Assembly (NCBI GenBank): GCA_963727235.1
Contig: CAVSFZ010000026.1
Location: forward strand, 1-64,000
Origin: CAVPTL01 sp963727235
Lineage (GTDB): Bacteria > Actinomycetota > Thermoleophilia > Gaiellales > JAICJC01
DNA length: 64,000 nt
Direction: 5' to 3'
The translations under genes and the position numbers were made by a program. Positions 22,905 to 30,743 of the stretch are shown here, one piece after another; position 1 is the first letter of the stretch; each line of letters starts with the position of its first letter. Below the pieces are notes generated by a model that saw nothing but the letters and a program-made list of their open reading frames with translations, did not search any database and was not told the origin of the DNA.

Positions 22905-25900
22905 CATGCGCCGCGACAGCACCCGCGACTCACCGTCGCCTGCCATGCTGACGCCGTACAGCACGTCTGCAACCTCCATCGTGCGCCGCTGATGGGTGAT
23001 GACGATGAACTGCGCGCGCGACTGATAGGCGCGTAGCAGCGACAGGAAGCGCTCGATGTTGGCGTCGTCAAGCGCCGCTTCGACCTCGTCCAGCACGTAG
23101 AACGGCGACGGCTTGGTCAGCATCAGCGAAAACTGAAATGCGATCGCGGTCAGCGACTTCTCGCCGCCGGAGAGCAGCGACAGCGACTCGATGCGCTTGC
23201 CCGCCGGCCGCACCTCGAGCTCGATTCCCGGTTCGGGGCGCTCCGCCGGGAGCTGATCCTCGGCGTCTTCGGAAGCCTCCTCGCCGTCCTCGGCCGAGCG
23301 CGCCGGCGCCTCGACCACGTCGTCGGTCAGCCGCAGCCGGCCGCTGCCGCCGGGAAACAGCGTGCCCACCGTCTCGGAGAAGTGCTGCGCCACCTGCTTG
23401 AACGTCTCGTCGAAGCGGGCGTCGATCGTCTGGGTCAGATCCCGCACCAGGCTGCGCAGCTCCTTGAGCGAGCGATCCAGGTCATCACATTGAGTGGAAA
23501 GCTCGTCGACCCGCACCTTCTCGGCCTCGTACTCCTCGGCCGCCAGGGGGTTGACCGCTCCCAGGCTCTCCCGACGCCGCTCGAGCCGCTCCAGACGTGC
23601 CGCCAGCGCGGCGGATTCGTCCGGCTGCATCGGCTGCTCCGGCTCCACGACATCCAGCTCGTGCGCCGCAGCGATCTCGGAGCGGCGACGACCGAGCTCC
23701 GACACCCGCTCGGCCGATCGGCCCAGCGCGACCTCGATCTCGGTGGCGGCAGCGGTCGCCGCTCGCGATGCAACCTGCTCGGCGGCCTCCAGCTCAGCAC
23801 AGGCCTGCAGCTCGGTGGAGAGCTCGGACGCGCGCCGCTCGATCGACTCCACTCCGGCCCTGGCCGGAGTTCGAAGCTCGTTGGCTGCCTGTGCGGCCAG
23901 CGCCAGCTTGGCGGAGATCGCCTCGCACTCCGGGGCCAGATCGGCGGCGATCTCACCCAACTCCACCGCCCGCAGTGCAGACGCGGTGGCGTCGGCAGCC
24001 GCCGCCTGCAGGCGATCGCACTCCGCCCGCCCCCGAGCCACGCGCTCCCTCAGGCCGGCTACCTGCGCGGCGATCACGGCACCCTGCTCGGCCAGCTCAC
24101 GCCGCCGGCGCTCGAGGCCGGAATGCTGCTCCTCGGCCGCGGTGGAGGCTGTCCGGCGCTCGGCCTCGAGCGCCTCGTGGGCTTCCAGGTCGGAGGTCAG
24201 CGCCGCCGCACGGGCACGTTCAGTCTCGAGGTCTCGCTCCGCCAGATCGCGAGAGGCATCGCATCGGGCGAGCTCATCGGTCAGCTGCTCACGCCGGAGG
24301 CTGAGCGCGCGGGCGGCTTCGCGGGCGGCTGTGTCGGCGCTCACGGCGCCCGCCTGGGCCTCACGGGCAGCGCCGGCAGATGCAGCAGCGGCCGAAGCGG
24401 CAGCTGCTGCCCGCTCCGCCTGGGCGGCGGCGGCCTCGAGGGCGACCGCGATCTCGTCCAGCTCCACCTTGGTGCGGTCGCGCTCGGCCCGCGCGCTCAA
24501 CCACGCCGCTTCACCGGCATCGGCCGCGCGCCAGAACTCTCCACGATCGGCATCCACGCCCTCGCCCGAGGTCGTGACCGCCACTCCCGTGCGTACCTGG
24601 GAGAGATCGTCCACCAGCCACACGCCCGCGATCAGCCGGCCGACCGCCGGATCGGTCACCGTGGCGACTTCCAGCAAGGGCCGCGCCCCCGCAGCCGGGG
24701 CCTTGCCGGCTCCCGCCGGCTCGGCGCCGGCCAGGATCACGGCCAGCTCGCCCTCGGCGCCGCGGAGAAGGTCGATGGCCTCCAACACCTTGTCGGCCAC
24801 CACGGCACCGGCCCGCCAGCCAAGCGCCGCCGCCACGGCCCGCTCGTAGCCCTGCTCGGCCTCGATCCCGGCCACCACCAGCTTGGCGCCCGCTGCCTGC
24901 AGGGAACGGGCTGCCGGCGGCAGCCCCTCACCGCGCTCGAGAGCGCGGTCGAGACCGGCCAGCCGGGTGGCCGCCAGCTCGCTTCGATGGGTGAGTTCAT
25001 CCAGGGCGGCGCGAGCCGCCCGATCGCTCTCTGCGGCGGTGGCCTCGGCCTCGGTGGCCGCGGTGGCCGCTGCGGTCGCGGCCACAAGCTCCGCGGCCGC
25101 TGCCTCGCCTGCCTTGGCGGCCGCTTCGGCCCGGGCGCCGGCGTCCTCGAGATCGCTGGCGGTGGTCTCCGCGCGGGCGGCAAACGTCTCCATCTGCTTG
25201 GTGTATCCAGCCAGCCGGCCGGCCGACTGCTCTGCCTCGCGACGAGTCGTCGCCACCTGGCCCTGCGCGTCGGCCAGGGCGCGGCGGGCATCGAGAGCGG
25301 CTGTCAGCGCCGCCTCGGCCTGTGCCGTCAGCGCATGCTCGGCCTCCACGTCACCGACACCCAGCCGCTCGACCTCCGCTGCGGCCTGGTCGGCGGCCGC
25401 TGATGCTTCGAGCGACTCCGCGGTGAACCGGGCGGCGTCCGCCGCCAGCCGCTCTGCGGCGGCCGTTCGCCGGCCCCGGGCGCGATCCAGCGCCGCCGCC
25501 CCTTGGCTCACGCGCCCGGACTGGAGGCCAAGGCGCTCCCGGGCGGTCTCGAATGCGTAGAACGAATGCGCAGCGCGTTCCTGGGCCGCGGCCAAGCCGG
25601 TCAGCTCCGCCTCGGCCACCGCGCGGCGGGCAGCCAGCGCCTCCAGCTTCTTCTCAACCGCGGCGTGAGCCTGGGCGGCCGCCGCACGCCGACCGTCCAA
25701 GCCTGCACTGGAGCGCTGTTCGGTGAGCATCTCGGAGGAGAGCAGGGTCACCCGGCCGACGGCGATCTCGCCGCCCAGCTTGGCCGCTCGGTCGGCCGCG
25801 GTTGCCTGGATCGACAGCGGCCGCAGCCGAGCCTTGACTTCCCGCTCCAGATCCCGGGCGCGCTCCAGCTCGGCGGCCACCCGCACCATCTTGGCCTCGG

Positions 25901-26429
25901 CCCGCGCCCGGCGCCGCTGGTACTTGCCCAGCCCAGCCGCCTCCTCCACGAACCGGCGCCGCTCGTGCGGCTTGGACAGAAGGATCTCCTCGACCTTGCC
26001 CTGGCCGATCACCGAGTGCATCTCGCGGCCGAGCCCGGTGTCGGCCAAGAGCTCCAGCAGATCCAGCCTCCGCACCCGCGCCCGGTTGATGAAGTACTCG
26101 CCCTCGCGCTCCCGGTGCAGCCGGCGCATCACCGAAACCTCGTCGAACTCCAGCGGCAGGGTGCCGCACGAGTTGTCCAGCACCAGCTCGACCTCGCACA
26201 CCCCCGCGGGCGGGCGGGCGTCCGACCCGGAGAACAGCACATCCTGCCCGAGCGGCGCGCGCAGCTGAGCCGGAGCCTGGGTCGCCATCGCCCACTGGAG
26301 GGCGTCGGCGATGTTCGACTTGCCGCTGCCGTTGGGCCCGACGATCACCGCAATCCCCTCGTGGAACTGCAGCTCGACGCTTCCGGGAAACGATTTGAAG
26401 CCTCGAATTCTGATGCTCTTCAGATACAA
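22866..26429 (-). CDS. smc: Chromosome segregation protein SMC
   Basis: Condensin ATPase of 1187 aa. Head motifs: Walker A GPNGSGKSNIADALQW at the N-terminus, and the signature LSGGEKSLTAIAFQFS with Walker B FYVLDEVEAALDD at the C-terminus. Long Ala/Glu/Arg-rich coiled coils (about 170-500 and 660-1000) flank a hinge around 510-630 (GLPPAARSLQAAGAKLVV, VAAALGWRAGAVVA). The coils are unusually alanine-rich, which creates long antisense open frames with no protein features. Gene order rnc-smc is the Gram-positive one. scpA/scpB are not in the window. Confidence 0.97.
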   Translation of the reverse strand: MYLKSIRIRGFKSFPGSVELQFHEGIAVIVGPNGSGKSNIADALQWAMATQAPAQLRAPLGQDVLFSGSDARPPAGVCEVELVLDNSCGTLPLEFDEVSVMRRLHREREGEYFINRARVRRLDLLELLADTGLGREMHSVIGQGKVEEILLSKPHERRRFVEEAAGLGKYQRRRARAEAKMVRVAAELERARDLEREVKARLRPLSIQATAADRAAKLGGEIAVGRVTLLSSEMLTEQRSSAGLDGRRAAAAQAHAAVEKKLEALAARRAVAEAELTGLAAAQERAAHSFYAFETARERLGLQSGRVSQGAAALDRARGRRTAAAERLAADAARFTAESLEASAAADQAAAEVERLGVGDVEAEHALTAQAEAALTAALDARRALADAQGQVATTRREAEQSAGRLAGYTKQMETFAARAETTASDLEDAGARAEAAAKAGEAAAAELVAATAAATAATEAEATAAESDRAARAALDELTHRSELAATRLAGLDRALERGEGLPPAARSLQAAGAKLVVAGIEAEQGYERAVAAALGWRAGAVVADKVLEAIDLLRGAEGELAVILAGAEPAGAGKAPAAGARPLLEVATVTDPAVGRLIAGVWLVDDLSQVRTGVAVTTSGEGVDADRGEFWRAADAGEAAWLSARAERDRTKVELDEIAVALEAAAAQAERAAAAASAAAASAGAAREAQAGAVSADTAAREAARALSLRREQLTDELARCDASRDLAERDLETERARAAALTSDLEAHEALEAERRTASTAAEEQHSGLERRRRELAEQGAVIAAQVAGLRERVARGRAECDRLQAAAADATASALRAVELGEIAADLAPECEAISAKLALAAQAANELRTPARAGVESIERRASELSTELQACAELEAAEQVASRAATAAATEIEVALGRSAERVSELGRRRSEIAAAHELDVVEPEQPMQPDESAALAARLERLERRRESLGAVNPLAAEEYEAEKVRVDELSTQCDDLDRSLKELRSLVRDLTQTIDARFDETFKQVAQHFSETVGTLFPGGSGRLRLTDDVVEAPARSAEDGEEASEDAEDQLPAERPEPGIELEVRPAGKRIESLSLLSGGEKSLTAIAFQFSLMLTKPSPFYVLDEVEAALDDANIERFLSLLRAYQSRAQFIVITHQRRTMEVADVLYGVSMAGDGESRVLSRRMSDSLEPAPEVVG

Positions 26430-26432
26430 ATG

Positions 26433-27056
26433 TCAGTCGGCAATCCGGTCGATGTTTGCCAGAGCCTCGCGGGCTGCGGCCTGCTCGGAGGCCTTCTTGC
26501 TCGACCCCGAGCCCCGTCCGAGTTCGAGTTCCCCCACCAGCGCCACCGTGGTGAACAAGCGCTGGTGAGGCGGACCCGAAGTATCGGTCACGGCATACGT
26601 TACAGATGCCCCCCGACGTGCCAGTTGCTCCTGCAGCACGGTCTTGTGGTCGACGTGCCTCTGGAGCACATAGTCGACCCGATCGGCAAACGCAGCGACC
26701 ACGGCTTCGGCGGTGCGATCGAAGCCGCTGTGGATGAAGACCGCGCCGATCACCGCCTCGACGGTTGCAGCCACCACGCTCTGTGACCGGATCAGCGCAT
26801 CGATCTCCTCGGCGCCGACCCGTTCGCCCTCCTCGGCGAGATCGCGGTCGAGGCCGAGCTTGCGCGCCACCACGGCGCAGCTGGTGCGCGACACCACCTG
26901 CGCCCGGACCTTGGCGAGATCGCCCTCCGGGCGATCGGGAAACCGCTCATACAGATGCTGGGCAATGGCCAGCCCCAAGACGCTGTCACCCAGGAACTCG
27001 AGCCGCTCATACGACGTCTGGCGCCGCTCCACCCACGACGAGTGGGTGAAGGCCAC
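26433..27056 (-). CDS. rnc: Ribonuclease III
   Basis: Double-strand RNA endonuclease of at least 207 aa with the RNase III signature ERLEFLGDSVLGLAIAQHL, the second acidic site VIGAVFIHSGFD and a C-terminal dsRNA-binding domain (DHKTVLQEQLARRGASVTYAV...SEQAAAREAL). The GTG used here begins right at AFTHSS, although family members usually have about 20 more residues. The frame stays open upstream and encodes a plausible start (LRTLIAALPEEARRV) but holds no ATG, GTG or TTG before it. A rare start such as CTG or ATT near 27087-27091 may be used. Confidence 0.93.
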   Translation of the reverse strand: MAFTHSSWVERRQTSYERLEFLGDSVLGLAIAQHLYERFPDRPEGDLAKVRAQVVSRTSCAVVARKLGLDRDLAEEGERVGAEEIDALIRSQSVVAATVEAVIGAVFIHSGFDRTAEAVVAAFADRVDYVLQRHVDHKTVLQEQLARRGASVTYAVTDTSGPPHQRLFTTVALVGELELGRGSGSSKKASEQAAAREALANIDRIAD

Positions 27057-27114
27057 CCGGCGTGCCTCCTCGGGAAGCGCCGCAATCAGTGTTCTGAGCG
27101 CCGCCCCCGAATCG

Positions 27115-27360
27115 TCAGCTGTTGCTCGTGACGTAGTCGACGGCCTGCCCGACGGTGGCGATCTTCTGTGCGTCCTCGTCGGAGATCTTCAGTCCGAACT
27201 GATCCTCCAGCTCCATGATCAGCTCAACCAGATCCAACGAGTCGGCATCCAGGTCGCCCTGGAATGACGCGTCTTCGGTCACCTGTTCTTCGTCGACGTC
27301 GAGCTGCTCAACCAGGATGGCCCTGACGCGCTCGAGCGCCTCCTCACGATTCATTGTCAC
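27115..27360 (-). CDS. acpP: Acyl carrier protein
   Basis: Protein of 81 aa carrying fatty-acid intermediates on a phosphopantetheine attached to the Ser of DADSLDLVELIMELED. Acidic four-helix pattern, normal length. The GTG overlaps the plsX stop (GTGA); an ATG two codons downstream is also possible. The order plsX-acpP-rnc-smc is conserved. Confidence 0.97.
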   Translation of the reverse strand: MTMNREEALERVRAILVEQLDVDEEQVTEDASFQGDLDADSLDLVELIMELEDQFGLKISDEDAQKIATVGQAVDYVTSNS

Positions 27361-28433
27361 TCTTCTCCAATCTCTGTGGCCGCGACCCGCGGGACTGTAT
27401 GTGTCCCGGAGGCCGACTGCAACTCACTGGTGCTCGCAGGCGGACTCGCGGCGGCGGCAACGCGAGCGCTGAGCCGCTCCACGACACCGGCCGATACGCC
27501 CTTTGCGGTGTAGGTGACGGCGTTGCGGATGGCGGTCGAATTTGAGTTCCCGTGTGCGATCGAGACCACTCCGCGAACACCCAGCAGGTAGGCGCCGCCA
27601 TAGTTCTCCGGGTCGGTCTTGGTGCGGATCGCACGCACCGCAGGACGCAGCAGCAGACCGCCGATCTTCGCCCGCAAGCTGCTGTCGGCCGCCGCCCGCA
27701 GCTGGGTGAACAGCGCCACGCCGGCTCCCTCGAGACCCTTCAACAGCACATTTCCGGCAAACCCGTCGGCCACCACCACCTGGTACTCGCCCGTCAGCAC
27801 GTCGCGGCCTTCACAGTTTCCGCCGAAGTTGAGTTCCGACGCAGCCAGCAGCGCGTGGGCCTCGAGCGTCACCGCCGTGCCCTTCGACGCCTCCTCACCG
27901 ATCGAGAGCAACCCCACTTTCGGCCGATCGACGCCCAGCACGTCGGAGGCGAACTCGGCTCCCATGATGCCGTACTTGGCGAGGTGATCGGGCTTGGCTT
28001 CGGGATTGGCGCCGCAATCGATCAGCAGGCAGGGAGTGCCCGCGGCCGGCAGCGGCACGGCGATACCCGGTCGGGCTATGCCCTTGATCCGGCCGAGCTG
28101 GATCAGCGCCGCCGCCATCATCGCGCCCGTCGGCCCCGCCGAGACGACCCCCTGGGCGCGGCCCTCACGCACCTCGCGACAGGCCACCACCAGCGACGAG
28201 TGTTCTTTGGCCCGTACGGCTGCGGCCGGTTCGTCGTGGGCATCGATCACATCAGGAGCCTCCACGACCTCGATTCCCGGCACCTCGCCGCCCAGCTCGG
28301 CGCGCAGCACATCGGTCGGCCCGCACAAGCGCACCTTGACGCCGGTAGCTGCCGCCAGAACCGCACCGGCAACCGTGGCGTTGGGGGCGCTGTCGCCGCC
28401 CATCGCGTCCAGCGCGATGGTGACGTCAGTCAT
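27357..28433 (-). CDS. plsX: Phosphate acyltransferase PlsX
   Basis: Protein of 358 aa that makes acyl-phosphate from acyl-ACP for phospholipid synthesis. Features: VTIALDAMGGDSAPNATV at the N-terminus, SLVVACREVREGRAQGVVSAGPTGAMMA, CLLIDCGANPEAKPDHL and VVADGFAGNVLLKGLEG. The C-terminal tail (from about 320) is low-complexity. It lies 3 bp after rpmF and is coupled to acpP. FakAB in the same operon feeds the same acyl-phosphate pool. Confidence 0.97.
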   Translation of the reverse strand: MTDVTIALDAMGGDSAPNATVAGAVLAAATGVKVRLCGPTDVLRAELGGEVPGIEVVEAPDVIDAHDEPAAAVRAKEHSSLVVACREVREGRAQGVVSAGPTGAMMAAALIQLGRIKGIARPGIAVPLPAAGTPCLLIDCGANPEAKPDHLAKYGIMGAEFASDVLGVDRPKVGLLSIGEEASKGTAVTLEAHALLAASELNFGGNCEGRDVLTGEYQVVVADGFAGNVLLKGLEGAGVALFTQLRAAADSSLRAKIGGLLLRPAVRAIRTKTDPENYGGAYLLGVRGVVSIAHGNSNSTAIRNAVTYTAKGVSAGVVERLSARVAAAASPPASTSELQSASGTHTVPRVAATEIGEE

Positions 28434-28436
28434 CGG

Positions 28437-28625
28437 CTAGGGCGCGACCTCGCGCAGTGGCTCGACCTCGCGCCCGCGGTAATGACCGCAGTTCGGGCAG
28501 GCGTGGTGGGGCCGCACGGTGTGGTGGCACTGGGGGCAATCCGACATGGTCGGCACCGAGATCGCCGTGTTTGCGCGGCGCTTGTCGCGGCGGGCCTTGG
28601 AGGTCTTTTTCTTGGGTACGGCCAT
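28437..28625 (-). CDS. rpmF: 50S ribosomal protein L32 (zinc-binding form)
   Basis: Protein of 62 aa: AVPKKKTSKARRDKRRAN, then a zinc ribbon with CPQC and CPNC pairs, so it is the C+ form. It lies between DUF177 and plsX as in most Gram-positive genomes. Confidence 0.98.
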   Translation of the reverse strand: MAVPKKKTSKARRDKRRANTAISVPTMSDCPQCHHTVRPHHACPNCGHYRGREVEPLREVAP

Positions 28626-28647
28626 GTCAGCGGGGAAGCATACAGCG

Positions 28648-29175
28648 CTACAGGTCGAGTTCGCGGAGCTTCGACCAACGCGGATCGGAGTCGTCCACTC
28701 CGCAGTCGTGATCGACGTCGTCGTCCAGCCGCACCCCGCAGGCCGGACACAGTCCGGCGCAATCCTCACGGCACAGGATCTTGGGCGGCAGCGCCAGCAC
28801 CATCGCGTCGCGCGCCCACCCATCCAGATCCAGCTCGTTGTCGTGCAGGTAGTCGCTCACCAGTTCCTCGTCCTCGACCGGCACACCGTCACGTTCGTGC
28901 TGGTGGTATTCGGTGGCGTCGACCGCCACCGTCACCTCCGCCGGTTCCAGGCAGCGCTGACACGGACCGGTCAGGTCACAGCTGAACCGCAGCCGCAGAT
29001 ACAGACCGTCGGAGCTCGGCTGCAAGCGCAGGCGGGCGTCGACCACCGGTTGGGCGGCGGCATACTCGAGGCCGCCCAGCACCACCGGGTCGCACTCCAC
29101 CGGCACGGTCACCTCCCGGGACTCACCCGGCTCCAGGCGGTAGCGCCGCAGATCGAGCGGGGTCACCGTCGCCAC
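28648..29175 (-). CDS. DUF177/YceD family protein
   Basis: Protein of 175 aa of the YceD family, which is nearly always upstream of rpmF and is linked to 23S rRNA/large-subunit synthesis. Features: the long beta segment (RYRLEPGESREVTVPVECD), LRLRFSCDLTGPCQRCLEPAEVTV, and the end EDCAGLCPACGVRLDDDVDH with four Cys, a possible metal site. I chose the GTG (ATVTPLDLRRYR) 1 bp past the preceding stop; an upstream TTG would add 8 residues. Confidence 0.92.
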   Translation of the reverse strand: MATVTPLDLRRYRLEPGESREVTVPVECDPVVLGGLEYAAAQPVVDARLRLQPSSDGLYLRLRFSCDLTGPCQRCLEPAEVTVAVDATEYHQHERDGVPVEDEELVSDYLHDNELDLDGWARDAMVLALPPKILCREDCAGLCPACGVRLDDDVDHDCGVDDSDPRWSKLRELDL

Positions 29176-29176
29176 G

Positions 29177-29674
29177 CTACTGCGTGTGGCTGAGATCAAA
29201 CCCAGCGGTGGCCGGATCGGTGTTGTCCTCGTTCCGCCCGGAGAGCTGCTCGCGCCCGCGCTGCACCGCGGACAGGAACTTGGTCAGGTTCGTCTCCATG
29301 TTCTCGAGGATCGAATCCGCGTAGTCGTCGGCACCGAGGCGCATCTCCCGGGCCTTGCGCCGAGCGTCGGCCAGGACGTCCTCGGCCTGCCGCTCCGCCA
29401 GCTTCACGACCTCCTGCTGGGATGCCTCGCGGGCGGCGTGATCGCGTGCCTCACCGATCATCCGCTCGGCCTCGCGCTTGGCCTCTGCGAGCATCTCCTG
29501 GCGCTCCTTGACGATCCACCGGGCCTGCTTGATCTCCTCGGGGATCGTGGCCCGCATGTGGGAGATGATGTCCTCGATCTCGTCACGGTCGAGGCGCACC
29601 TGGTTGCTCATGGGGACGCCGCGCGCGTTCAGCACGAGCTCGTCCAACTTGTCAATCAATACCAGAACGTCCAC
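29177..29674 (-). CDS. DivIVA-like coiled-coil protein (SepIVA type)
   Basis: Protein of 165 aa. A short N-terminal segment (MDVLVLIDKLDELVLNARGV) is followed by a continuous charged coiled coil (about 25-145) rich in Glu/Arg/Ala (IKQARWIVKERQEMLAEAKREAERMIG, AERQAEDVLADARRKAREM) and an acidic, disordered tail. The composition and the place between coaD and DUF177 match the DivIVA-domain protein SepIVA of mycobacteria, a factor in septation and envelope growth. Function here is inferred from that parallel. Confidence 0.8.
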   Translation of the reverse strand: MDVLVLIDKLDELVLNARGVPMSNQVRLDRDEIEDIISHMRATIPEEIKQARWIVKERQEMLAEAKREAERMIGEARDHAAREASQQEVVKLAERQAEDVLADARRKAREMRLGADDYADSILENMETNLTKFLSAVQRGREQLSGRNEDNTDPATAGFDLSHTQ

Positions 29675-29692
29675 TGTCGATCTCCCTTGGCT

Positions 29693-30199
29693 CTACTTCT
29701 GAATGCCGTCCGCTGCGTACAGCCGTTCGAGCGTCCGCGCCACCGACTCCGGCACATACTCATCCACCGATCCGCCGAACGACGCGATCTCCCGAACACC
29801 ACGCGACGACAGGAAACTGTACTTCGGCGAAGCCATCAGGTACAGCGTCTCTATCTCGCCCGCCAGACCCCGGTTGAGATTGTTCATCTGGAACTCCCAC
29901 TCGAAGTCTGACACCGCCCGCAAACCTTTCACGATCGCACGTGCACCGTGCGCCCGGGCAAAGTCGACCACCAGCGTCGCAAAGCCTTCCACCTCAACGT
30001 TACCGATGCCCGCCAGTGACTCCTTGATGAAGCCTATCCGCTCGTCCACCGTAAACATTGTGGTTTCCTTGTGACGGGGCTGGCGGACCACCCCCACCAC
30101 GACCTTGTCGAACATCTCGCAGGCCCGCCTGATGATGTCGATGTGACCCACCGTGACCGGGTCGTACGTGCCGGGACAGACGGCGATCCGCTCAGACAT
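29693..30199 (-). CDS. coaD: Phosphopantetheine adenylyltransferase
   Basis: Protein of 168 aa that makes dephospho-CoA from phosphopantetheine and ATP. Nucleotidyltransferase motifs: CPGTYDPVTVGHIDII (T-x-G-H), VKGLRAVSDFEWEFQMNNLNR and YSFLSSRGVREIA (SSRxVRE). It overlaps rsmD by 8 bp, the usual pair. Confidence 0.97.
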   Translation of the reverse strand: MSERIAVCPGTYDPVTVGHIDIIRRACEMFDKVVVGVVRQPRHKETTMFTVDERIGFIKESLAGIGNVEVEGFATLVVDFARAHGARAIVKGLRAVSDFEWEFQMNNLNRGLAGEIETLYLMASPKYSFLSSRGVREIASFGGSVDEYVPESVARTLERLYAADGIQK

Positions 30200-30734
30200 G
30201 ACTGAGGATCGTCAACCGGGTGCCGCCGTGGACGCGCGTGCGGTCCACCACGAGGCTCGCCACCGCCGGCACGTCGGCGGCGGCACTCTCGATCACGATG
30301 CGACCACCGGGAGCAAGGATTTCCGGCAAATGCAGGGACATGTGGCGTTGCAAGTCATTCAGCATCGTATAAGGCGGGTCGATGAGCATCAAGTCATAGG
30401 TGCGGCCGGCGGCCAGATCGGACTCGACCCGGCGGCGGGCATCGACGCGTGACACCGCGGATCGATCGCCGTAGCCGAGGCGCTCGACGTTCTCCTTGAC
30501 CGCCGCGACCGCCGCCGGCGACGCGTCGCAGAAGTCAGCCCAGCGGGCGCCCCGCGAGAGCGCCTCCAGACCGAGCGCGCCGCTGCCTGCGAACAGATCC
30601 AGCACGGTCTCGCCCGAGACGTCGTGCAGCATCGAGAAGAGCGCCTCGCGCGCCTTGTCGGTGGTGGGACGGCTGCCGCTGCCGCGCGGCGCCGTCAGCC
30701 GCATGCCCTTCCGCTCGCCTGCAACGATTCTCAT
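30192..30734 (-). CDS. rsmD: 16S rRNA (guanine966-N2)-methyltransferase RsmD
   Basis: Protein of 180 aa, SAM-dependent methylation of 16S rRNA. It has MRIVAGERKGMRL, RPTTDKAREALFSML, the SAM site VLDLFAGSGALGLEALSRGA, and the catalytic LMLIDPPY (DPPY form of NPPY). Next to coaD and 9 bp after recG. Confidence 0.95.
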   Translation of the reverse strand: MRIVAGERKGMRLTAPRGSGSRPTTDKAREALFSMLHDVSGETVLDLFAGSGALGLEALSRGARWADFCDASPAAVAAVKENVERLGYGDRSAVSRVDARRRVESDLAAGRTYDLMLIDPPYTMLNDLQRHMSLHLPEILAPGGRIVIESAAADVPAVASLVVDRTRVHGGTRLTILSHV

Positions 30735-30743
30735 CGGGAGGGA

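Noticed and set aside
23382..25403. 673-codon plus-strand open frame inside smc
   Set aside because: Antisense to the alanine-rich SMC coiled coil; biased composition, no domain or start signal. High GC content makes such frames common.
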